A DNA stretch of 7,768 nt, taken from Pseudomonadota bacterium (GTDB lineage Bacteria; Pseudomonadota; Alphaproteobacteria; Rhizobiales; Tepidamorphaceae). Of this stretch, positions 1-6,698 are shown in pieces. Made by a program: the position numbers and the translations under genes. The stretch lies in the NCBI GenBank assembly GCA_023435545.1, contig JAEYRQ010000396.1, positions 1-7,768 of the forward strand, given 5' to 3'. The notes under the pieces were generated by a model. The model did no database searches. It had not been told where the DNA came from and saw only the letters and a program-made list of their open reading frames with translations. The stretch's first letter is position 1. Each line of letters begins with the position of its first letter.

Positions 1-2070
1 GCGTCGTCGCTGTCCGCCATCCTCGCTGTCGCCCCCGGCCTGCTCCTCGCCGTCAGCGGCACCGGAGGCCTGTCCGGGTTCCTCGTCCGCCTCGGAACCG
101 TCGGCCTGATCCTCGGCGGCGGTCTTGCGGACGTCGCCGTCGCTGCCTTCGCCCGATCCGCCACGACGGCGCCTGCGCCGCCTGCGCTTGCGGCCGGAAC
201 CATCCTCCCGACCTTCGTCGCGTTCGCGGGACGCCTGGCGGCCGCCGTCCTCCTCTTCCTCCTCGACCTCGTCCTCGACGTCCTCGATATCCTCCTCCGG
301 AGGCTCGATCGACGCCGGCCGCACGACCGTGTCCAGCTGCGGTCTGGGACGGGCGGGCTCGCCCTTCTCCAGCTTGAAGACGACGCCACCGAGACCGTCG
401 TCTGCGTCGATGGAGATGACAATCGAGAAGCGGGTCTCCAGCTCCGCCAGGTGGCCGCGCTTCTGGTTCAGGACGTAGAGCGCGACCTCGGTGCGGGTGC
501 GGATGTGGATGTCGGTCGGCCGGCCCTTGAGCAGCTCGTTCTCGATCGAGCGCAAGAGGTGCAGTGCGACGGATTCCACCGAACGGATCCGCCCGGTGCC
601 CGCACAGTGCGGGCAGGGCTGCATCGAACCTTCGAGGATGCCGGCGCGGATGCGCTGGCGCGACATCTCCAGCAGGCCGAAATGGCTGATCCGGCCGACC
701 TGGATGCGCGCGCGGTCGTGCCGCAGCGCCTCCTTCAGGCGGCGTTCGACGGAGCGGTTGTTCCGCTTCTCCTCCATGTCGATGAAGTCGATGACGATCA
801 GCCCGGCCAGGTCCCGCAGCCTAAGCTGCCGCGCGACCTCGTCGGCCGCCTCGAGATTGGTCTTGAGGGCGGTGTCCTCGATGTTGTGCTCCCGGGTCGA
901 GCGGCCCGAGTTGACGTCGATGGAGACCAGCGCCTCCGTCTGGTTCAGCACGATGTAGCCGCCCGACTTCAGCGTCACCACCGGCGAGAACATCGCATCG
1001 AGCTGGTTCTCGATGCTGTTGCGGGCGAAGATCGGTTCGGTCTCGCGATAGGGCTGGACGTTCTTGGCATGGCTGGGCATCAGCATGCGCATGAAGTCCT
1101 TGGCCTCGCGGTAGGCATGGTCGCCCGCGACGAGGACCTGGTCGATGTCCTTGGTGTAGAGATCGCGGATCGCCCGCTTGACGAGGCTGCCTTCCTCGTA
1201 AACCAGCGTCGGCGCGATCGAATTGAGCGTCAGTTCGCGCACGTTCTCCCACAGCCGCATCAGGTACTCGAAGTCGCGCTTGATCTCCGACTTGGTGCGG
1301 GAGGCGCCGGCGGTCCGCAGGATGACGCCCATCCCCTCGGGCACGTCGAGATCGCCCGCAACGGCCTTCAGGCGCTTGCGGTCGGTCGCGCTGGTGATCT
1401 TGCGGGAGATCCCCCCACCGCGGGCCGTGTTGGGCATCAGCACGGAATAGCGGCCGGCCAGCGACAGATACGTGGTCAGGGCGGCGCCCTTGTTGCCGCG
1501 CTCCTCCTTGACGACCTGGACGAGAAGGATCTGGCGCTTCTTGATGACTTCCTGGATCTTGTAGCTGCGGCGCGGCCGGGACTTGCGCACCGGCAATTCC
1601 TCGAGCGCGTCGTCGCCGCCGATCGATTCGACCGTCTCGTCGCCCGCGACAGCGACCTCCATGACGCCACCGCCGTTGTCGCCGGCATCGGCAGTTTCGG
1701 TATCTGCGGCCTCCGAAGCGGTCGTCTCGGCCTCGGCAGACGGCTGTTCCTCGGCTGCCTCGGCGGCCGCGTCCTCGGCGTCCTCCGCCTCGTCTTCCTC
1801 GATCAGCGCGCGCCGGTCCGCGTAGGGGATCTGGTAGTAGTCGGGGTGTATCTCGCTGAAGGCGAGGAAGCCGTGCCGGTTGCCGCCGTAGTCGACGAAC
1901 GCCGCCTGCAGCGACGGCTCTACGCGGGTGACCTTGGCGAGGTAGATGTTGCCGCGGAGTTGCTTTCGGGCAGCCGCCTCGAAGTCGAACTCCTCGACCT
2001 TACCGTCGCGCACCACCACAACCCGGGTCTCTTCCGGGTGGGTGGCATCGATGAGCATTCTGGTTGGCAT
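1..2070 (-). CDS. rne: Ribonuclease E (N-terminal 690 residues; C-terminus beyond window)
   Basis: This is the essential endoribonuclease of mRNA decay and rRNA/tRNA processing, and the scaffold of the RNA degradosome. The frame is open from ATG at 2070 to the window edge. The start MPTRMLIDATHPEETR matches alphaproteobacterial RNase E and fixes the start codon; the upstream AGAG is a weak ribosome binding site. An S1 RNA-binding domain begins near residue 36 and is split by an acidic Ala/Glu/Asp-rich insertion at about 91-160. The catalytic metal-binding aspartates are D385 (in IDVNSGR) and D428 (in IDFIDM). The Zn-link cysteines are C486 and C489 (CPHC). After about residue 570 the protein becomes low-complexity: an acidic stretch near 591-608, then an Arg-rich stretch at 628-636 likely to bind RNA. 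This is the disordered C-terminal scaffold, cut by the window. It is transcribed away from the amidase. Family assignment is firm. Confidence 0.97.
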   Translation of the reverse strand, partial: MPTRMLIDATHPEETRVVVVRDGKVEEFDFEAAARKQLRGNIYLAKVTRVEPSLQAAFVDYGGNRHGFLAFSEIHPDYYQIPYADRRALIEEDEAEDAEDAAAEAAEEQPSAEAETTASEAADTETADAGDNGGGVMEVAVAGDETVESIGGDDALEELPVRKSRPRRSYKIQEVIKKRQILLVQVVKEERGNKGAALTTYLSLAGRYSVLMPNTARGGGISRKITSATDRKRLKAVAGDLDVPEGMGVILRTAGASRTKSEIKRDFEYLMRLWENVRELTLNSIAPTLVYEEGSLVKRAIRDLYTKDIDQVLVAGDHAYREAKDFMRMLMPSHAKNVQPYRETEPIFARNSIENQLDAMFSPVVTLKSGGYIVLNQTEALVSIDVNSGRSTREHNIEDTALKTNLEAADEVARQLRLRDLAGLIVIDFIDMEEKRNNRSVERRLKEALRHDRARIQVGRISHFGLLEMSRQRIRAGILEGSMQPCPHCAGTGRIRSVESVALHLLRSIENELLKGRPTDIHIRTRTEVALYVLNQKRGHLAELETRFSIVISIDADDGLGGVVFKLEKGEPARPRPQLDTVVRPASIEPPEEDIEDVEDEVEEEEEDGGRQASRERDEGREDGSGRKRRRRRRRRGGSGEGSDGDVRKTAAEDQADGSEADEEPGQASGAADGEEQAGGDSEDGGQRRR

Positions 2071-2109
2071 GTTGTGAACTCTGATGTCGGATGGACGGCG
2101 CGCAGCCAT

Positions 2110-2132
2110 CCGGCCACCTGACTGGCGGCCGG
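2110..2132 (-). promoter_or_regulatory. 9-bp hairpin 39 nt upstream of the rne start codon
   Basis: In the minus-strand RNA, CCGGCCGCC pairs with GGUGGCCGG around a 5-nt loop AGUCA, giving nine pairs with one G-U wobble. It ends 39 nt before the rne ATG, close enough to affect ribosome access or RNase E entry. The loop shares AGUC with the hairpin at 2301-2320. No U-tract follows, so it is not a terminator. Function is inferred from position only. Confidence 0.45.
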
Positions 2133-2300
2133 GTACGCGCGTCCAAGGGATGGATTTCCGGCAGCCTCGATCGGGCCGGAAACGGCGATGCTGGTGGATT
2201 TGTGGAGCTGGCGGGGGAACGACGCGCGAACCCGTCCGCACCGTCTCGCGACGACATCGGCCGGTAGCTCGTCCAGACCCAACATCCGCAACTCTCGCTG

Positions 2301-2320
2301 GATCGCCGGACTCGGCGATC
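2301..2320 (-). promoter_or_regulatory. Perfect 8-bp hairpin in the presumed rne leader
   Basis: On the minus strand GATCGCCG and CGGCGATC pair perfectly around the 4-nt loop AGTC. It lies about 230 nt upstream of the rne start codon, inside the presumed 5' leader. No T-tract follows, so it is not an intrinsic terminator. By analogy with the E. coli rne leader, whose hairpins are bound and cut by RNase E, it could take part in autoregulation. The hairpin is seen directly; its role is inferred. Confidence 0.45.
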
Positions 2321-2582
2321 GGTTCAATCCGTCCGCCCCACCGTCGACCCGCGGCGCCGCCGGGACACAGGCGTGTCTTCGGCTGGGCAGCCCGCGCAAA
2401 CCGGTCGCGCTGCGGCGGCATTCGTCCCTCGGCGGAGGTATCGGCAGCAAGGTCCAAGCCCGAAGGCGACCGGAAAATCGGCGCCGCGGCGGTCCTGAGA
2501 CGGTATCGCCCTGCAAAGGCAGTGACCGCTCCGGGCCTTGTTCGTGCTCGAGGCCGAGGACGCGAATACGAAACTCTCGCGC

Positions 2583-2611
2583 TTTTAATGTGTCGGGCTC
2601 GGCTTTGGCAA
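2583..2611 (-). promoter_or_regulatory. Candidate rne promoter
   Basis: Read on the minus strand, TTGCCA (2611-2606) matches five of six bases of the sigma-70 -35 consensus. It is followed after exactly 17 nt by TTAAAA (2588-2583), a weak -10 element in an AT-rich spot. A start near 2576 would give an rne leader of about 505 nt. Long leaders are known for rne in E. coli (361 nt), where they serve autoregulation. Judged by eye only; another promoter is possible. Confidence 0.35.
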
Positions 2612-2659
2612 GCGTTGTGTTCCGACGGCAACAGCCGCCGGCATTGCCGGTGCTGCGTC

Positions 2660-2690
2660 AAGGTCTAGTTAACCCAAAGCCTTTAATCGT
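2660..2690 (+). promoter_or_regulatory. AT-rich stretch, probable amidase promoter region
   Basis: This short AT-rich stretch stands out in otherwise GC-rich DNA 60-90 nt upstream of the amidase GTG. It contains TTTAAT (2682-2687), five of six matches to the -10 consensus, but I see no good -35 at the proper distance. It also contains the palindrome GTTAAC (2668-2673). Two TTAA tetramers (2669-2672 and 2683-2686) are 10 nt apart, not the 7 nt of a CtrA box. Confidence 0.25.
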
Positions 2691-2748
2691 CGGAGTGATT
2701 CCGCCATAGTCGCGCCGAAACCGGGGTAGGAGCAGGGGCCGCTGGCCG

Positions 2749-4002
2749 GTGATTCTTCCAGTTCGCACTCTCGTCGCTGCCCTGACCGTGGGAATCGTCC
2801 TCTCCGCGGGGGACGTGGTCGCCTCGGCGTCGGATTCCGGCACCTCGGCACGGACAGGGTCGGTCACCGCGATGCAGTCGCGGATCGCCGGCGATGACAA
2901 GCGGACGCGATTCGTTGTTGACGTCGACGATGAGGTCGCATTTGGCGTCTTCACCCTGGCAGATCCCTACCGCGTCATCCTCGATCTTCCGGAAACCGTC
3001 TTCCGACTGTCTCCCGAAGAGGGCCGCGAGGGCAGGGGGCTGGTTGCCGCCTATCGGTTCGGCCTGATCGGCCCGGGAAAGTCACGCATCGTCCTCGACA
3101 CGACCGGCCCGGTGAAGGTGGACAAGGCATTCGTCGTTTCGGCCGTCGACGATCAGCCCGCGCGTCTCGTAGTCGATCTGGTTGCCGCAACCAGGGAAGA
3201 ATTCCTGGCCGCGCTGGCGCTGGAGCCGGCGCGCCCGAGCGTCAGCCGCGTGGCTCCCTCGAGCGGCGTCCACGAGGCGGTGCGTCCCGGCGCCGGCCCG
3301 CAGGCGCGCGAGATCGTGGTGGTGAGCGATCCGGGACACGGCGGCATCGATTCGGGAGCGCGCAGCAAGAGCGGCACGCTCGAGAAGGACGTCGTGCTGG
3401 CATTCTCGAAGCAGTTGAGGGCGGCACTGACGGCAAGCGGTCGATTCCGTGTCGAGATGACGCGGACCGGGGATTCATTCGTGCCGCTCGGCGACCGGGT
3501 AGGCTTCGCCCGGTCCAAGGAGGCGTCCCTGTTCATATCCGTGCATGCCGATTCGGTGGCGACCGGCGGTGTGAGCGGGGCGACCGTCTATACGTTGTCC
3601 GAACGCGCCTCGGACGGGGTCGCGGCCGCATTGGCCGAGCAGGAGAACCGGTCGGACGTCATTGCCGGCGTCGATCTGTCGACCGAGACCGATGCCGTCG
3701 CCGACATTCTGATCGACCTGGTGCAACGCGAGACCAAGAACTACGCGGTGTTTTTTGCGCGCACACTCGTCAGCAAGCTGAAATCCAATACCGGCGTCGT
3801 GAAGAACCCGCACAGGTCGGCCGGCTTCAAGGTGCTGAGGGCGCACGATGTGCCATCGGTGCTGCTGGAGCTTGGCTACCTGACGAATTCCGACGACGAG
3901 AAGCACCTCACCGACAGCGAGTGGCAACAGCGCATTGCGCGGTCCGTCGCCGACGCGGTGTCGAGCTATTTCGGAGAGAACCACGCCCGCGCGCCGTTCT
4001 GA
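2749..4002 (+). CDS. amiC: N-acetylmuramoyl-L-alanine amidase, AmiC type (AMIN + Amidase_3)
   Basis: This zinc-dependent periplasmic amidase cuts the bond between N-acetylmuramic acid and the stem peptide's L-Ala, which helps daughter cells separate. It has 417 residues. The GTG start is chosen because it gives a signal peptide: Arg6, a hydrophobic core at 7-20 and an ASA cleavage motif at 25-27. An AGGGG lies 10 nt upstream, and the next Met (residue 42) would remove the signal. An AMIN domain, which directs such enzymes to the septum, covers about residues 42-145. The Amidase_3 domain covers about 188-410, with Zn ligands H197 (DPGHGG), E212 (LEKDVV) and H266 (SVHAD) and catalytic E374 (LLELGYL). 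All key residues are present. PBP1A follows 202 nt downstream on the same strand. The symbol reflects AMIN/Amidase_3 architecture; a species-specific name may differ. Confidence 0.93.
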   Translation: MILPVRTLVAALTVGIVLSAGDVVASASDSGTSARTGSVTAMQSRIAGDDKRTRFVVDVDDEVAFGVFTLADPYRVILDLPETVFRLSPEEGREGRGLVAAYRFGLIGPGKSRIVLDTTGPVKVDKAFVVSAVDDQPARLVVDLVAATREEFLAALALEPARPSVSRVAPSSGVHEAVRPGAGPQAREIVVVSDPGHGGIDSGARSKSGTLEKDVVLAFSKQLRAALTASGRFRVEMTRTGDSFVPLGDRVGFARSKEASLFISVHADSVATGGVSGATVYTLSERASDGVAAALAEQENRSDVIAGVDLSTETDAVADILIDLVQRETKNYAVFFARTLVSKLKSNTGVVKNPHRSAGFKVLRAHDVPSVLLELGYLTNSDDEKHLTDSEWQQRIARSVADAVSSYFGENHARAPF

Positions 4003-4071
4003 GCGGGCACGCGACGGGCGCCACGTCACAATTTGGCCAAGGCCCTGCCGTTCATCGGGGCCAGGGACGAT

Positions 4072-4100
4072 TTGATCGGCCGGGGGTTCCGCGCTATGAG
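4072..4100 (+). promoter_or_regulatory. Weak candidate promoter upstream of PBP1A
   Basis: TTGATC (4072-4077) and TATGAG (4095-4100) are each four-of-six matches to the sigma-70 consensus and are spaced by 17 nt. The start site would fall near 4107, about 98 nt before the PBP1A ATG. The 202-bp gap after the amidase leaves room for a promoter. No clear intrinsic terminator is seen in that gap, so readthrough from the amidase is also possible. Confidence 0.25.
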
Positions 4101-4204
4101 CACGGCGTAGGAACGCACGGTCGTGCGGGCGGTATGCCCGGGCTGCCGCGCGCAGGCGGGGCCAGATCGGACATCACTGGGCGACGAATGGCGCTGGCGA
4201 CGAC

Positions 4205-6664
4205 ATGCTGTTGAGATTTCTGGGCTTCCTCTTCACCCTCGGCGTCATACTGTTCGTCGTGGTCTCGGCGGCGGTGGGCTATATCCTCTGGCAGGTGTCG
4301 GAGGATCTGCCCGACTATGCGAGCCTGCGCGAGTACGAGCCGCCGGTGATGACCCGCGTGCACGCCGCCGACGGCCAGCTCGTCGCCGAGTACGCCAAGG
4401 AGCGCCGGCTCTTCATTCCGATCCAGGCGGTCCCAAACACCGTCATCAATGCTTTCCTGTCCGCCGAGGACAAGAACTTCTACAGCCACTTCGGCCTCGA
4501 TCCGACGGGCATTGGCCGCGCGGCCATGGAGAACGTCCAGGCGATCCTGTCGAAGTCGAACCGCAGCCTGGTCGGCGGCTCCTCGATCACCCAGCAGGTG
4601 GCCAAGAACTTCCTGCTGACCAACGAGAAGTCATACGAGCGCAAAATCAAGGAAGCGCTGCTGGCGCTGCGCATCGAGAACGCCTACACCAAGGACCAGA
4701 TCCTCGAGCTCTATCTCAACGAGATCTAACTGGGCATCGGCGCCTACGGCATCGCTGCCGCTGCGCTGATCTATTTCGACAAGTCGGTCGACGCGCTGAC
4801 GATCCCCGAGGCCGCCTATCTCGCGGCGCTGCCCAAGGCGCCGAACAACTATCACCCCTTCCGCGAGCCCGAGCGCGCCGTCGAGCGCCGCAACTGGGTC
4901 ATCGACCGGATGGAGGAGAACGGCCACATCACCGCCGATCAGGCGATCGAGGCACGCAACACCCCGATCGAAGTCAAGCTGCGGCCGACGGGGCCGCGCC
5001 TGCAGGCCGCCGACTACTTCGTCGAGGACGTCAGGCGCACCCTGTATCAGCTCTACGGCGAGTCCGGTCTCTACGAGGGCGGCCTTTCGGTCCGCTCGAC
5101 GCTCGATCCGAAGCTGCAGGTGCTGGCGCGCAGGGTTCTGGTCAACGGCCTCGTCGGCTACGACCGCAAGCGCGGCTGGCGTGGGCCGGTCGAGACGGTC
5201 GAGGTCGGCGCGGATTGGGGATTGGCTGTCGGCAAGGTGGAGCCGCTGTCCGACGTCAGCCCATGGCGTCTGGCGGTCGTCCTGAAGACCGATGAGCAGG
5301 GGGCGGTTATCGGGCTGAGGCCCGACAAGCTGCCGTCCGGGCGGTTCGCCGAGGATCGCAAGGTCGCGCGCATCGCGAACGAGAACCTGACATGGGCGAA
5401 ATGGGCGGTCGGCCCAGACAAGGGCAAGGCCGTCAAGGCCGCCTCGCAGGTGCTCAAGCCCGGCGACGTCGTCTACGTCTCGCCGATCGGCGACAGCGAG
5501 AGCGAGTACGACCTGCAGCAGGTGCCCAAGGTCAGCGGCGCGATCGTGGCGATGGACACCCACACCGGCCGCGTCCTGGCGCTGGTCGGCGGGTTCAGCT
5601 ACGCGGAGAGCGAGTTCAACCGCGCCACGCAGGCGATGCGGCAGCCCGGCTCCTCGTTCAAGCCCTTCATCTACGCCGCCGCGCTCGACAATGGCTATTC
5701 GCCCTCCAGCGTCGTGCTCGACGCACCGGTGGAGATCGTCTCCGGCGGCAAGATCTGGCGGCCGCAGAACTACGGCCGCAAGTTCTACGGACCCTCGACG
5801 CTCAGGCGCGGTATCGAGCTGTCGCGCAACGTGATGACCGTGCGCCTCGCCCAGGACATGGGCATGCCGGTGATACGGGAGTACTCGAAGCGCTTTGGCA
5901 TCTACGATGATCTCTTGCCATACCTGCCGATGGCGCTGGGGGCGGGCGAGACGACGGTGCTGCGGATGACGGCGGCCTACGCCACGATCGCCAACGGCGG
6001 ACGCAAGATCACGCCGACGCTGATCGACCGCATCCAGGACCGCTACGGGCGCACGATCTACAAGCACGACCAGCGGGTGTGCGAGACCTGCACGGCCAGG
6101 GACTGGACCGGCCAGGACGAGCCGGAGCTGGTCGACAATCGCGAGCAGGTGCTCGACCCCTACACCGACTACCAGATGATCTCGATGCTCGAGGGCGTCG
6201 TGCAACGGGGCACCGCGACCATCGTCCGCGAGGTCGAGAAGCCGCTGGCCGGGAAGACCGGCACCACCAACGACGAGAAGGACGCCTGGTTCGTTGGCTT
6301 CTCGCCCGACCTTGCCGTCGGCGTCTATATGGGCTTCGACCAGCCCCAGCCGCTCGGGCGCGGCATGACGGGTGGCCAGCTCGCCGCGCCGATCTTCAAA
6401 GACTTCATGATGGAGGCACTCGCCGACAAGCCGGCGATTCCCTTCCGGGTTCCCCCCGGAATCCAGCTCGTCCGCATCAACCCGACGACGGGGCTCAGGG
6501 CGGGGCCGAACGAGAGCAAGGTCATCCTCGAGGCCTTCAAGCCTGGTCAGGTGCCGCCGGACAGCTATTCGGTCATCGGCTATCAGGACCAGTTCGGGCA
6601 GCCGACGGCGGTGACGCCGGAAGCCGATCGCGCGGTGCGTACCGGTACCGGTGGGCTGTACTGA
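4205..6664 (+). pseudogene. mrcA: Penicillin-binding protein 1A, interrupted by one in-frame TAA at codon 175
   Basis: This class A PBP polymerises glycan strands from lipid II and cross-links peptides in the periplasm. The frame spans 820 codons, ending in TGA, but codon 175 is TAA (4727-4729). A membrane anchor lies near residues 4-28. The GT51 domain has motif 1 EDKNFYSHFG with catalytic E88, motif 2 GGSSITQQVAKN (124-135), motif 3 RKIKE (146-150) and motif 4 around NEI-stop-LG. An OB-like region follows, then the transpeptidase with nucleophile S483 and K486 (SSFK), SRN (540-542) and KTGT (684-687). All other motifs are intact in the same frame, with no frameshift. As read, the product stops after 174 residues, inside GT51, without the transpeptidase. 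An internal restart at Met236 would lack anchor and GT domain. The ATG at 4205 places the anchor as in homologues; its ribosome binding site is weak. A base error is possible, in which case the gene is normal. Confidence 0.9.
4727..4729 (+). other. In-frame TAA replacing the conserved Tyr of NEIYLG
   Basis: The codons here read Asn-Glu-Ile-TAA-Leu-Gly-Ile-Gly-Ala-Tyr-Gly. PBP1A homologues have Tyr at this position, in motif 4 of the glycosyltransferase domain. A single substitution, TAC (C to A) or TAT (T to A), explains it, since the reading frame on both sides is continuous. The next base is C. Confidence 0.93.
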
Positions 6665-6698
6665 AGCCGTCCCGCATCACATCACGGACAACGAACCC

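Larger units (their letters stand above)
2071..2748. other. Divergent intergenic region rne / amidase, no credible gene
   Basis: This 678-bp gap separates the divergently transcribed rne and amidase genes. Open frames exist here on both strands, but their translations are rich in Arg, Pro and Ser with no recognisable domain, and one runs into the rne coding region. I read them as products of high GC. The region holds a candidate rne promoter (2583-2611), two strong hairpins in what would be the rne leader (2110-2132 and 2301-2320), a small inverted repeat GACAC-AGGC-GTGTC (2364-2377), a perfect 13-bp palindrome (2638-2650) and an AT-rich stretch (about 2660-2690) likely to hold the amidase promoter. 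No tRNA or known riboswitch was recognised. Confidence 0.7.

Noticed and set aside
451..2121. Long open frame (556 codons) on the plus strand opposite rne
   Set aside because: It is antisense to a well-supported RNase E gene. Its translation has no recognisable domain and is rich in Arg, Asp, Leu and Val as expected from mirror codon use in GC-rich DNA.
2180..2260. Possible tmRNA or tRNA-like segment on the minus strand (GGTTCG followed by CCAGCTCCACA)
   Set aside because: The T-arm stem pairs only four bases, no matching acceptor partner was found and no tag-peptide reading frame is visible.
2669..2686. CtrA binding box upstream of the amidase
   Set aside because: The two TTAA tetramers are 10 nt apart; the CtrA consensus requires 7 nt.
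2084..2709. Overlapping plus-strand open frames of 173-194 codons in the intergenic region
   Set aside because: The translations are Arg/Pro/Ser-rich without domains, have no ribosome binding site that I can see, and run antisense through the presumed rne leader.
4033..4066. Possible terminator after the amidase (GGCCC with GGGCC)
   Set aside because: The stem is only about five pairs with a long loop, and no T-tract follows.
4727..4729. Reassignment of UAA to Tyr in this organism
   Set aside because: All other Tyr codons in rne, amidase, mrcA and prfB are TAC or TAT, and no second in-frame TAA occurs. RF2, which reads UAA, is encoded next door. UAA-to-Tyr recoding is not known to me in bacteria.
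4631..6205. Long open frame (524 codons) on the minus strand opposite mrcA
   Set aside because: Its sequence is a compositional shadow of PBP1A with no known motif. The plus-strand frame carries all GT51 and transpeptidase motifs.
4910..6664. Separate gene starting at ATG 4910
   Set aside because: It is in the same frame as the upstream PBP1A part, and the codons between the TAA and 4910 encode normal PBP1A sequence (LGIGAYGIAAAALIYF). It is the C-terminal part of one interrupted gene, with no signal or anchor of its own.
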